This document shows positions 51,231 through 60,777 of a DNA stretch of 64,000 nucleotides, one piece after another. How positions within the stretch are numbered: the stretch's first letter is position 1; each line of letters starts with the position of its first letter. The notes under the pieces were generated by a model, which had not been told where the DNA came from, ran no database searches, and saw only the letters and a list, made by a program, of their open reading frames with translations. The DNA is from Prorocentrum cordatum (Eukaryota; Sar; Dinophyceae; Prorocentrales; Prorocentraceae). Location of the stretch: positions 197,494-261,493 of the forward strand of contig CAUYUJ010001314.1 in assembly GCA_963575745.1 (NCBI GenBank), in the 5' to 3' direction. The position numbers and the translations under genes are program-made.

Positions 51231-52636
51231 ATGGAAGCTGGTGTCAAATACAGCGACGGGAGCCGCCTCTGCTTTGACGTCGTGGAAGCCGCGCTGGCCC
51301 CCTCGAAGATTTCCAGGAAAGAAAAGGGATCCATCAAAGCTCTGACTTGCCAGGCCGTTTGGCCCCTCGGCCGAGCTGTTCAGGCTGGCTATATCATCGA
51401 GGATCTCTGCCCGGTTTGCGGCCAACCTGGAGACACCGCCCTCCGCCGCCCGTGGTTATGCACCGCGTGCGAGGACATCGGAGTCGGAGCTGTTGGGGCC
51501 AAGCTCATAGACCGTATCCGCTCTGACTTAGGCGAGAGCATAACGCTTGGCCTGGTTTTTGTATGTGAGACTGGTTTATTTTCGCCCCCAGCCGTGGGCC
51601 TCCCTGGGCCCATGAGCCTCGAGGAGGCTTTGGAAACCGTGGTTTTCCAGACCTACCCCGAGGCCTACGAGGCCGAAGGCTTAGAAGTTCCGCCCGTTGG
51701 GGAGAGGGCCGTGAGAGGGGCTATATATCTGGATGGCTCGTGCACGCGTCATGTGATCAAGGACCTTTCCAGAGCTGGTTGGGGTGCTGCTTTGGTTTGT
51801 GAAACGGGGCAGGTCCTTGCGCGCATGTATGGGGCCCTAGGCGGCTATTTCCCCCAGACCAGCGTTGCGGCTGAGTTCGCAGCCCCCACGTTAGCGGCCA
51901 GCGTGCTCAGTGGCCCAGCCGAGTTTTTCAGTGACTCCCAAGTGGTTGTGAACCAGCACGGCAAGAGCCGTGAAGAGAGACTCTCTATGCGACGCTCGCA
52001 CAGTGGTCTCGTCATGCAATGTGGTTTTGTTTCGCTGGCAGCTTGCTACGCGCTGTCACGAAGGTGAAGGCGCATCAGGTGGGCGATGCAGATTTGCCAG
52101 CAGCCGAGCGCGCTCACGTCATCGGCAACAACGCCGCGGATGAGGCGGCTAAGGCGGGCGCGCACCTTCACCCAGGTTTCAGTGACGAGGAGCGTGACAG
52201 CTACTCTTTCCTCATCTCTATCTCGAGGGCTGTCACCAAACTTGCGGCACAAGTTTTTCGTTTGTGGCCCCGCGCTGACTTCGCAGGAGCCGAGCGCACA
52301 CCCGCTGCAGCTCGACCACAGGGGAGTTCGGGACCCGCCCATGTCTGGAGTTGGGTGGGCAGCTCCTGGCAGTGCCCCCTCTGCCTCAGGGTCTCCCGCA
52401 GCAATTCGAAGCCCCCCGACGGCGTCTGCAGTAGGGTCTTGAAGGTGGACCCTGCTTCGCTACGCCAGTTGGGCCACCGCTGCGCGGTGATTGACTTCTC
52501 GGACGGCAGCTTTGCGTGTGTATGCCAGTCCTGCCGTTGTTTTACCTCGGGAGTGCAGCTCCGAGGTCTTGCCAAGCAATGTCTTGAACATCCGCCGAAG
52601 CGCAGCGAAGTTTTGTCCAGATTGGGCTGTGGATAA
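51231..52636 (+). pseudogene. LINE-1 zinc motif and RNase H domain
   Basis: Continuation of the RT frame. C-P-V-C-G-Q-P-G-D-T and a second C-T-A-C pair (51408-51470) make a likely zinc site. RNase H shows I-Y-L-D-G-S-C-T (Asp 51732-51734), S-V-A-A-E-F-A-A (Glu) and F-F-S-D-S-Q-V-V (Asp). Near 52040 the sense shifts from frame 3 to frame 2, which gives V-K-A-H-Q, then G-N-N-A-A-D-E-A-A-K-A-G-A, the last catalytic Asp. The domain removes RNA after first-strand synthesis. Beyond it, a Cys-rich tail (C-P-L-C, then C-V-C-Q-S-C-R-C) runs to TAA 52634. Confidence 0.75.
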
Positions 52637-53167
52637 CACCCTGATCACAAGAAGAAGGGAGTCCGCGCTGACCTCGAGACGATTATGCCGATCGGCAGGA
52701 CGCCGACGACAGAGGCCGACGCGAGAGTTGGCTTCCCTGCCGAGGACCGCCCAGCCACCTCTGTGCTGCCTCGCCTACCTGTGGGAAGGGGAGTTTGGGG
52801 TGAGCGGCTGGGGGGGGGGGAATCTCGGACGCTTCAGTTCCGCCGCCGCCATCCGCGGTTGGCCCTGATTTTGACGCAGAGGAGGAAGCCTCCTTGTTTT
52901 CTCGCAGAGGCCGAGTGCCCCCCCGCTGTCAGAGCGGGAGCCGCGGCCGCCGCCTCTTCGTTTGAGAGAGGGACTCTGCGAGATAGAGCCCGCTCGGTAG
53001 CCAAGAGCCAGGGAAAATCATCCCCCGCTCTGGAGGCGGGTGAAGAGTCTGGCTCCTCCGACTAACCGAGTTGAGGGCATCATTCGAGTCGGGCATGAGC
53101 GGTTTTCGCTATTGCCGACCTCCTTTCGCCCTATCACTGGGGTCCTCGGCCGTGGATGTCAAAAACA
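52637..53167 (+). other. LINE-1 3' end
   Basis: Frame 2 stays open after the stop to TAA 53063-53065 with Arg/Ala/Glu-rich sequence that may be a former C-terminal extension. About 100 bp of 3' UTR and a short A-rich tail then reach the TCC tract. Confidence 0.5.
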
Positions 53168-53316
53168 AATCCTCCTCCTCCTCCTCCTCCTCCTCCTCCT
53201 CCTCCTCCCTCTCCTCCTCCTCCTCCTCCTCCTTCTTCATCCTCCTCCTCCTCCTCCTCCTCCTCCTCCTCCTCCTCCTCCTCCTCCTCCTCCTCCTCCT
53301 CCTCCTCCTCCTCCTC
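53168..53316. repeat. (TCC)n tract, right flank of LINE-1
   Basis: Two blocks of TCC separated by CTTCTTCATCC. The right edge joins CGGGTCGCCTACGGCCC and GGGGGAAACCGTGCAG, as at 8036-8076, so part of this tract may be the (AGG)n tail of a minus-strand short element. Confidence 0.93.
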
Positions 53317-54116
53317 GGGTCGCCTACGGCCCCGGGGGAAACCGTGCAGGTAGGGTTCACACGTGATCACCTATTCGCGGCCTCTCCCGGGTTTGTGCGC
53401 ACCGCCGAGACCCCGCGAGGGCCTCTGGACACGGACTGCACCTGCGAGCCCCGGCCCTGAGCGAGGCCCCGGCCGGAGGCCGGCCTGCTCGGGCGGCGCC
53501 TGGCACTTGCCCCGCGGGTTGCCGGAAGGTGCGCCGACGTTCCCAGACACCCTCGCGTGGTGAAAACATGCGCGACGGGAGGTTTCTCGCTCCTCTCGGC
53601 CTCTTGGGGCCCTTTCTGGGCCTCGGGGCCGTCAAACAACGATTTCGGATGAAAAGCGGGTCCTGGGGAAAGGGTCCAGATCTCTGGGGGTCGATTCGAC
53701 GTTATGAACAAATCACGACGTCGGGGGTCTGAATTGCTGAGTCTCGAGGCTTTCGGACGCCTCTCGCTAGCTCTAGCGGGTGTCTTCCTGCCGCCGGATT
53801 CGCCCCAGCAGCTGCGCCTCGCCGCGGGGGTGTCGGGCGCGTCCCGGGCGGCCGCGGGATGCCAGGAGACCACCTCCGACCAGGCCCAGACGTCTAGCGA
53901 TGCGCTTCTTCAAGATGGCTACGTTTCTCCTTGATTTGGCCATCTGGGGGCCATCTTTGGACCCCGTGGCCACCCAAAGCGGGCCCAGAACGAAACACTG
54001 CCCCTGGGGAAAGTGCCAGGACCTTCGGGGCTGCGGGCTGAACAAAAGGAACGCATCGTCGGATGTCTGGGAGGGTGCCCCGTTTTACGGAGAAACAACG
54101 AACGATGAAAACACAA
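53317..54116. other. Dispersed-repeat mosaic, no gene supported
   Basis: Partly related to 8440-8580 (GGGCCTCGGGGCCGTCA and GGGTC blocks around 53610-53670). ORFs are short, overlapping and without motifs. Confidence 0.5.
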
Positions 54117-54246
54117 CCTTTCGGAGTTCCGCGCGGATTTCTTGGATCGTCGCGGGGCCTCTTGGCGGCGCCTTTGGTGCTGCCCCGTAGCGCGCTCCTC
54201 TCCTGCGCTCCGCGCAGCAAGAAAGCCGCGCGGACCTCTGAAATTT
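54117..54246 (+). repeat. MITE-like family B, copy 2 (best preserved)
   Basis: Left end CTTTCGGAGTTCCGCGCGG then ATTTCTTGGATC; right end GCAAGAAAGCCGCGCGG then ACCTCTGAAA, its imperfect inverse. About 130 bp, GC-rich interior, no ORF. Related to 10376-10505 (inverse orientation) and 60656-60777. Confidence 0.65.
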
Positions 54247-54889
54247 GATGTTTGTGTTGTCGTCGTGTCTCCTTGTACTCCAGCTTCTCGCTGCATTTTG
54301 AGGCCACGCGAGGGGTGCTCTGGAGGCCGTGTGTGCTTCCTCGGAGAACCCGAGTGCACTCCTCCTGGGGAGGAGGACCAGCTCGGACCTCGGCGGCTAG
54401 CCCGCCTGGCCCGAATCCGCCCCCACTCGGTCCCCAGACCGCCGACGTCGTGATTTCTGCAAGACGTCGACCCTCAGAGCTCTCGACCGATCCCCCGGGA
54501 CCAGTTCCTCGTCCCGAGTTGTTTTTGTCATTGACGGCGCCCCGGGGCCCCGGCGAGGGCTCCCAGAGGCCGACAACAGTGAAAGCCCTCCCATCGCGAA
54601 TTGTTCACGGCTCGAACAGGTCTGGGTCCCTGGCCTCCTTCTCGGATCCGTCCAGATCTGCTGCTCCGGGCGGACCCAGCCGTGGCCACGAGCAGCTCCC
54701 GGGAGGCCTCACGAGCACGAGGCGCGCCTGTTGCTGCAAATTCTGTTAATTGCGTGGGCCCCAAGGGTCAGGACCACTTCCCCAGGGCCGGCTTCTCGTC
54801 CCGAGTGTTTCAATTGACGGCCCCGAGGCGAGGGGCCCTGGATGCCGAAAATTACCACGAACCCGCCGCTCCATGTTTGTGGAGCGTCG
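54247..54889. other. Unassigned, no gene supported
   Basis: GC-rich sequence with short overlapping ORFs. CCCCGGGACCAG and CCCCAGGGCCGG motifs with TCGTCCCGAGT occur twice (54497-54520 and 54780-54805), marking a small local duplication. Confidence 0.4.
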
Positions 54890-55702
54890 GATCTCTGCGA
54901 AGGAGGAGGAGGAGGAGGAGGAGGAGGAGGAGGAGGAGGAGGAGGAGGGGGAGGAGCAGGAGTAGGAGGAGGAGGAGGAGGAGGAGAGGAGGAGCAGGAG
55001 AGGAGGAGGAGGAGGAGGGGGAGAGGAGGAGGGAGGAGGAGGAGGAGGAGGAGGGAGGAGGAGGAGGAGGAGGAGAGAGGAGGAGGAGGAGGAGGAGGAG
55101 GAGGAGGAGAGGAGTGAGGAGGAGGAGGGGGAGAGGAGGAGGAGAGGAGGTGGAGGGAGGAGGAGGAGGAGGAGTGGAGGAGGGGGAGGGGGAAGGGGGG
55201 AGGGGAGGGGGAGGGGGAGGGGGAGGGGGAGGGGGAGGGGGAGTGGGAGGGGTAGGAGAGGAGGAGGAGAAGGAGGAGAGGAGGGGGAGGAGGAGAGGAG
55301 GAGGTGAGTAGGAGGAGGAGGAGGAGGAGCAGGAGGAGGAGGAGGAGGAGGAACAGGAGGAGGAAAACAGGAGCAGGAGGAGGAGGTGGATCGAGGAGGA
55401 GGAGGTGGATCGAGGAGGAGGGAGGAGGGGAGGAGGAGGAGGAGGAGGGAGGAGCAGGAGAGGAGCAGGAGCAGGAGTAGCAGGAGCAGGAGCAGGAGAA
55501 GGAGCAGGAGCAGAGCAGGAGCAGGAGCGGGAGGAGGGAGGAGGAGGAGGAGGAGGAGAAGGAGGAGCGAGGAGGAGGAGGAGGAGGAATAGGGGGTGGA
55601 GGAGGAGGAGGAGGAGGAGGAGGCGGAGGAGGAGGGAGGAGGCGGAGGAGGAGGAGGAGGAAGAGGAGGAGGAACAGGAGCAGGAGGATGAGGTGGATCG
55701 AG
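54890..55702 (+). repeat. AGG-rich minisatellite (~0.8 kb)
   Basis: AGG triplets with GAGGGGGAG, GAGCAGGAG and GTGGATCGAGGAGGAG variants. Huge Ser/Leu/Pro-rich ORFs on the minus strand (to 429 codons) are repeat artefacts. It ends at GATGAGGTGGATCGAGG directly before the DinoSL relic. Confidence 0.95.
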
Positions 55703-55703
55703 G

Positions 55704-55725
55704 CCCGTAGCCATTTTGGCTCAAG
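55704..55725 (+). other. DinoSL (dinoflagellate spliced leader) relic in genomic DNA
   Basis: C-CCGTAGCCATTTTGGCTCAAG. The last 21 bases (55705-55725) match the 22-nt DinoSL perfectly; only the variable first base is C. No GT splice donor follows (the next bases are TTCCCAACG), so this is not an SL RNA gene. It marks the 5' end of a trans-spliced mRNA that was reverse transcribed and integrated. Confidence 0.93.
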
Positions 55726-55877
55726 TTCCCAACGTTGCTCCCTGCGCTGGGAGCTTGATCGCAGCCGAGGGGAGCGGCCCGAGCTCCCTGATTTTGTGCA
55801 CCACAGGGGTGCGGCTTTATGGCCAGTATTCCTGTGAGCTCCTGGCGGAGTAGTCCTATCATCACCACCCAAGGGGC

Positions 55878-56983
55878 ATGGCCGATGGAGAAGGGCCAAT
55901 ACTCCCTGGGCCTCGCACCCCATTTTGGGCGTGCGGAGGCTGCGGCCTGAACACCAATTGGGCATCACGGATTGCGTGCAGATGCGGCAGGCCAGCACCT
56001 CAGAAGGTCATCGCGGCAGCGCGCAACAACGCCAAGAACACGCAGAGCCAGAGCGGTCCTCAAGCTCGTCATGCTACTGGCGGGCGCACTGTCAGGCGTG
56101 CTCCAGGCCCAGTTGGACGGCATGATCCACTGCAGGAGAAGCTCGGCGCCCTGGCCAAGCGCTTTGGCAAGTTCATCGGCGGTGGTGGGAACAACGGCAA
56201 CGGTGGCAATGGTGTGCAGTATACTCCAGCTGGTGCGGGTTCTCCAGCACATGAGACGGACAAGCAGCAGCAACTTCGTGATCATATCAAAGACCTTGAG
56301 ATCACCATCCGCATGGTCGAGAAGTGTGCTGGACAAACAGTTCAAGGATGCACGTCAGTCCCTTTCCGAGTGCAAGCCAGTTCTGTCCCAACATATTGCC
56401 GTGGGCCACAAGATCATCACGGCCGAGGCTACTCAGCGCAGGTTGGCTCAATATGCTCAGAAGCAACAGATGTTCATCGAGCAGGCGAATGAGAAGCTCG
56501 ACAGCCAGGGCACAGCAGGCAGCAGTGGCAAAGGAGTTGGTTTTGCTCAATCAAAAACTGGTGGAGAGGATGCCAGCGGCGGTCGAACCCTCTTCGGCGT
56601 GCCACATCGACTTGGATAACATCGAAGGCGACGACAAACATGATATGGAAGAGTTTATGGCGTCGCCAGGTTTTGCTAAGTTCAAAAAGTTTATGGATCC
56701 GCAGAAGGCCGCGGCGACGAAGCCCGCCCCTCCCGCGTCACCTTTCGTCGTCGATGGAAGCGGAGGCATCAAGATGGGGACGTGTGACGAGCCCGTGACA
56801 TCACCGTTTCTCTTCCTCCCGCGCGATCCTGGTCAGCAAGCGGCACACCAGATTGTGCCAGATCACGACCTTGATCTTGGTGATGCGGAGCCTGAACAGG
56901 TTTACTTTAGTGCACAGCGCACTGACAAGAGAGAGTTCGGGGAGCAGCTGCGCGCGCTTTTCAAGAAGCAGCGCCTGGGGTAG
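55878..56983 (+). pseudogene. LINE-2 ORF1: RanBP2-like finger and coiled-coil region (frameshifted)
   Basis: ATG 55878, frame 3. W17, C19, C22, N27, C34 and C36 form a RanBP2-like finger (W-A-C-G-G-C ... N ... C-R-C-G), with one residue instead of two between the last cysteines. A helical region follows (L-R-D-H-I-K-D-L-E-I-T-I-R-M-V-E-K). The sense then passes to frame 1 (F-K-D-A-R-Q-S-L-S-E-C-K-P-V-L) and frame 2 (A-A-V-A-K-E-L-V-L-L-N-Q-K-L-V-E), ending at 56981-56983. The layout matches LINE-1 ORF1, with low sequence identity. Probable RNA-binding protein of the LINE particle, not intact here. Confidence 0.6.
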
Positions 56984-56984
56984 C

Positions 56985-57650
56985 ACCATCCCACTCCCAA
57001 GGTGCAGCGGCTTTCTTCTGTCTCAGTTCGGCACTCCGATCCCCCCGCCTGCTCCCCCGCCTCCGACCCTCCCTGGGGTGCTTGGCGGAGGCGAGTGCAT
57101 CGAGTGTTACAATGGAAATGCCTGGAGCACATTGCGAGACCGTCTGACGACCACCCCTGCCCTCATCATCTTCGCCCAGGAGGTCGGCGTGTTGGAGGAC
57201 AGATTGGGCGAAGAATGTGACGCGGCCCCCAAGTTAGGTTGGAAGATGCTCGCTTCCCCCGTCGGTCTCTGGACAGCCAGGGCAACCCAAGTGGGGAGTT
57301 GCCATTTTGGTCAGAAGATCCTTGGTTACGATGGCCTACGGCGGGCCCTGGCACTATCGTTCCCAGTAGAACCACCAAAGCGGTGGTCCACATCCCGTCG
57401 TGGCCCCCCCCTGGCCGTTGTGTGTGCGTACTTGAAGTCTGGCGCTGGACTCTGTGAGTCCAACCTCGGAATGCTCAAGAAAATTGGATCCCACCTTGAG
57501 AAGGAACACGTTTCCTTGCAGGAGCCGACTGGAACATGGAACCTAGTCTTGTGGACAACACAGGATTACCGAGACGCTTTGACGCTGCGCTCTTTGTTCC
57601 TGAGCAGCGCACCTGCGTCTCGCCCAGCGCGCCCACGACCATCGACTTTT
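56985..57650 (+). pseudogene. LINE-2 AP-like endonuclease (truncated)
   Basis: Frame 3 from a Pro-rich linker: C-Y-N-G-N-A-W-S-T-L-R-D-R-L, then I-I-F-A-Q-E-V-G (catalytic Glu) and C-A-Y-L-K-S-G. Around 57520 another frame reads G-A-D-W-N-M-E-P, the counterpart of G-D-Y-N in LINE-1. T-T-I-D-F near 57640 is the last recognisable piece. The open frame continues to 57869 with sequence unlike any LINE. Confidence 0.65.
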
Positions 57651-58019
57651 CCCGGAAAGGGCTCGAGCCCAGGGTTTTCTTTTAATGGGTTTACCCCCCG
57701 GTTTTTACTTGAAGGGGGCCCGCTGGTTTCTTGTGCGATAAATTACGAGGTCGAAGGGGGCCGGCGGATTTCAAATGTGAAGGCGAAGGCCATTTTTCGC
57801 CACCCCTCACGCAGATCGTGCTCTTGGAATTTTACTGCCTTTACGGAAACCTCGATATTTCACTGGTGAAGTCCCACTTTATCCCGACATCGACTTTAAA
57901 CGATAAAAAAACGATGTAAACGCGTTCGCTCGATAAATAACGAGGCACCGCGGCCTCCGGAACGGCGCTGGGGAAGGAGTCTTGGATTCTTGAAGTTGCA
58001 TAAGTTCGGAAATCGCAGA
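57651..58019. other. Junction sequence, no gene supported
   Basis: AT-richer stretch without recognisable motifs between the truncated LINE-2 and the 73-bp satellite. Confidence 0.5.
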
Positions 58020-58330
58020 AATCCCTTGTGTTTTTTGACCCTGACCCCGCCGATCTGCGTGAGGTGTGGCACGGAATACCAGAAATGTGTCAAATCCTTT
58101 ATGTTTTTGGATCCTGACCCCGCCGATCTGCGTGAGGGGTGGCGCGGAATTCCAGAAATGTGGCAAATCCCTTGTGTTTTTGGACCCTGACCCCGCCGAT
58201 TTGCGTGAGGGGTGGCACGGAATTCTAGAAATGTAGCAAATCCCATGTGTTTTCGGATCCTGACCCCGCCGACCTGCGTGAGGGGTGGCACCGAATTTCA
58301 GAAATGCGGCAAGTCCCATGTGTTTTCGGA
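58020..58330 (+). repeat. 73-bp satellite, first block (about 4 units)
   Basis: The anchor CTGACCCCGCCGA occurs at 58041, 58114, 58187 and 58260, exactly 73 bp apart. Units carry ATCTGCGTGAGGGGTGGCAC, GGAATTCCAGAAATGTGGCA and AATCCCTTGTGTTTTTGGA blocks. Same family as 59394-60090. Confidence 0.95.
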
Positions 58331-58334
58331 CTTT

Positions 58335-58560
58335 GACTTCGCCCAGGAAGGCCCTGGAGGCTCCAGGAGAGCCCAGGAGAGCCCATGAAGGCCCAGGAGA
58401 GCCCAGGAGGGCCCAGGAAGACCCAGGAGGCTCCAAGAGGCACCAGGGGGCCCAAGGAGGGCCCAGGAAAAGCTCCAGGAGGCTCCAGGAGAGCCCAGGA
58501 GGGCCCAAGAGGTCCAAGGAAGACCCAGGAGGGCCCAGGAGCCCTTACGAGGGATCGTGG
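58335..58560 (-). repeat. Inverted 21-bp-periodic minisatellite block
   Basis: GCCCAGGAGGGCCCAGGAAG and AGGCTCCAGGAGAGCCCAGG units are the reverse complement style of the CTTGG/CCTCC family. Confidence 0.7.
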
Positions 58561-58661
58561 CCCTGGGAGCGCTGACGTAGCGTAATTTACGAGGGATCGT
58601 GGCCCTGGGAGCGCGGGTGTAGTGTAATGTTTGAGGATGTCTCGAGCGACCCGTTTATCTC

Positions 58662-58695
<34 letters not shown>

Positions 58696-58900
58696 TAAAT
58701 AATGTTGAGATGTCTCGAGCGAGACGCTCTTTTTGCAGAGTTGGGGATGTCTCGAGCGAAACGCTTGGTTTCAGAATTTGTTGAGGATGTCTCGAGCGAC
58801 ACGCTGGTTTTGCAGAGCCGACCGCGACACGGAAAAGCGCCCCTCGCGCAGGAATTCCAAGGATGTCTCGCGCGTGCCGCGTCCCGCGCGCGGGTATTGG
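58561..58900 (+). repeat. GGATGTCTCGAGCGA repeats with a TA tract, at the gap edge
   Basis: A 38-bp duplication (GTAATTTACGAGGGATCGTG at about 58574, partner upstream at 58547) leads to four or five degenerate units of ATGTCTCGAGCGA plus ACGCT, at about 58637, 58710, 58747, 58788 and 58863. A TATATA tract lies at 58661-58698. A related block, GATGTCCCGAGCGAAACGG, is at 30180. Confidence 0.8.
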
Positions 58901-59000
58901 NNNNNNNNNNNNNNNNNNNNNNNNNNNNNNNNNNNNNNNNNNNNNNNNNNNNNNNNNNNNNNNNNNNNNNNNNNNNNNNNNNNNNNNNNNNNNNNNNNNN
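58901..59000. other. Assembly gap (100 N)
   Basis: Exactly 100 N, the conventional placeholder for a gap of unknown size. Left is the GTCTCGAGCGA repeat and right is a TCC tract, so order across the gap is unverified. Confidence 0.99.
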
Positions 59001-59017
59001 TCCATCCACTTTTTTTC

Positions 59018-59160
59018 TCCACCTCCTCCTCCTCCTCCTCCTCCTCAGCGACACCGTCGTTGCCTGCGCCCTCCTCCTCCTCCTCCTCCTCCTCCTCATC
59101 CGTCTCCTCCTCCTCCTCCTCCTCCTCCTCCTCCTCCTCCTCCTTCCCTCCCGCCCTAAG
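59018..59160. repeat. (TCC)n tract right of the gap
   Basis: TCC blocks split by AGCGACACCGTCGTTGCC. Confidence 0.93.
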
Positions 59161-59393
59161 CATGAACTTCGGTGACGTCCAAGAGGGGGGTGAGGAACAG
59201 GGAGGTGTCGGTGCCATGGCTGAGGCCATGGTCTTTCCCGGATGTCATTGACCCCCCTTGTTGTTCTGCTTATTGTTTTTATCCGTAAGGGCTTCGCCCC
59301 ATGCCGCCGGCCCCCTGTCTCGGATAATGGAAGATGCAGAGCTAAATCATGAGGTCTGGGCGCCGCCGTGAAGCAGTGTCGGGACCTCTTTGT
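59161..59393. other. Spacer with a small dispersed block
   Basis: TTTTTATCCGTAAGGGCTTC, GCC, GCCGCCGGCC (59276-59314) also occurs as TCGTATCCGTAAGGGCTTCG at about 10929. No gene. Confidence 0.5.
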
Positions 59394-60090
59394 TTTTCGA
59401 CCCTGACCCTACGGATCTGCATGAGGGGTGCCACCGAATTTCAGAAATGTGGCAAATCTCATGTGTTTTTAGACCCTGACCCTATGGATCTGCGTGAGGG
59501 GTGCCACCGAATTTCAGAAATGTGGCAAATCCCGTGTGTTTTTGAACCCTGACACTGTCGATCCGCGTGAGGGGTACCACCGAATTTCAGAAATGTCGAG
59601 AATCCCTTGGGTTTTCGGACCCTGACCCCGCCGATCTGCGTGAGGGGTGTTACCGCATTTCAGAAATGTGGCAAATCCCTTATGTTTTTTGGACCCTGAC
59701 CCCGCCGATTTGCATGAGGGGTGCTACCGAAGTTCAGAAATGTAGCAAATCTCATGTGTTTTTGGACCCTGACCCCGCCGATCTGCGTGAGGGGTGCCGC
59801 CGAATTTCAGAAATGTGGCAACTCCCTTTTGTTTTTGGACCCTGAAATTGTCGATCCGCGTGAGGGGTGCCACCGAATTTCAGAAATATTGAGAATCCGT
59901 TTGGTTCTCGGACCCTGACCCCGCCGATCTGCGTGAGGGGTGCCACCGAAGTTCAGAAATGTGGCAAATCCCTTATGTTTTTGGACCCTGACATTGTCGA
60001 TCCGCGTGAGGGGTGCCACCGAATTTCAGAAATATCGAGAACCCCCTGGGTTTTCGGACCCTGACCCCGCCGATCTGCGTGAAGGGTGTC
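59394..60090 (+). repeat. 73-bp satellite, second block (about 9-10 units)
   Basis: Same monomer as 58020-58330. Two unit types alternate irregularly: CCCCGCCGATCTGCGTGAGG with ATGTGGCAAATC, and CATTGTCGATCCGCGTGAGG with ATATCGAGAATCC. Nothing coding. Confidence 0.95.
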
Positions 60091-60142
60091 AAATTTTACC
60101 CACCCTAGCAATTCAGAGCACACGCTCAGGGCGTGCTAAACC

Positions 60143-60303
60143 TGCCCGTTTGGGCCTCCCCCCCTCGCGCGGTCCATCAACAAGGAACAGTAAGCAGCAA
60201 GAAGCAAAACTATAACAGTGGAAACTGGAAGCTGCAACTGGTACAGGAAACTGCGAACCTTCGCCCCACAGCCTGGTGGCCCCACAAGGGGGCCGGCGGA
60301 TTA
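60143..60303 (+). repeat. Dispersed ~160-bp repeat, copy 2
   Basis: Partner of 37700-37872. It ends with CAGCCTGGTGGCCCCACAAG and GGGGCCGGCGGATTATGA. Confidence 0.75.
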
Positions 60304-60655
60304 TGATTATTATTCTTTCGTCAACACGCCCCCCCGGACCCCCCCCGTCGGCGCACACGCCTTGGGCCATGATCCTCTAAACACCTTTTCCTGGCCCGGG
60401 CACCCCCTCTGCGGCGTACCCTGCATCAACTCTTCGAGGTCGTCGGATCGTTTGAACATCGGATCGAATCGGATCGGGCTGGCTGAAATCGATACCGAAG
60501 CGGACCGGATCGAGATGGACCCTTCAAGGGGTCAGGACTTCTGTGGACCCCGCCTTGGAAGGATCCATCCGCCAGAGCTCTGGGGAGCGGTGGCGGACGG
60601 ACCGAAGCAGAAGAACAGACAACGGCGCAAAGAAGCAGCGGCACTAAGCACAGAC
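60304..60655. other. Unassigned, no gene supported
   Basis: Short ORFs only. A TCGGATCG-rich patch (60435-60510) is the only compositional oddity. Confidence 0.45.
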
Positions 60656-60777
60656 TTCTAGAGGTCCGCGAGGATCTCTGGGATCTGCCAGGACGCCTCC
60701 CCCCAAAGCGCGCGGATCGTGCCAGGAGCGGCGCCCGGCGCCGACCCCAGAAGTCCGCGCGAATGTCCGGAAGCTCA
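60656..60777 (+). repeat. MITE-like family B, copy 3 (diverged)
   Basis: Left end CTTCTAGAGGTCCGCGAGG then ATCTCTGGGATC; right end GACCCCAGAAGTCCGCGCG then AATGTCCGGAAG, imperfect inverse. Length and GC-rich interior match the copy at 54117. Confidence 0.5.

Larger units (their letters stand above)
46494..53167 (+). mobile_element. LINE-1: near full-length non-LTR retrotransposon (APE type with RNase H)
   Basis: A 6.7-kb plus-strand element with ORF1 (RanBP2-type zinc finger), AP-like endonuclease, RT with YIDD, a C-x2-C zinc motif and RNase H. It ends with an A-rich tail (TCAAAAACAAA, 53157-53167). TCC microsatellite flanks it on both sides. Poly-C runs and several frameshifts in the endonuclease part and an in-frame TAA between RT and RNase H disable this copy. 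Confidence 0.85.
55704..57650 (+). mobile_element. LINE-2: 5'-complete, 3'-truncated non-LTR retrotransposon
   Basis: Starts with the DinoSL relic, followed by a 150-bp leader, ORF1 with a RanBP2-like finger and an AP-like endonuclease. Similarity to LINE sequence fades at about 57650, before any RT. Loss of the 3' part with retention of the 5' end is opposite to the usual 5' truncation of LINEs, so a later deletion or insertion probably removed RT. Confidence 0.75.

Noticed and set aside
55704-55760. SL RNA gene
   Set aside because: No GT donor after the SL exon and no intron-like or Sm-site sequence. The LINE leader follows directly.
54709-55998. Long Ser/Pro/Leu-rich minus-strand ORFs
   Set aside because: Translation of the AGG minisatellite.
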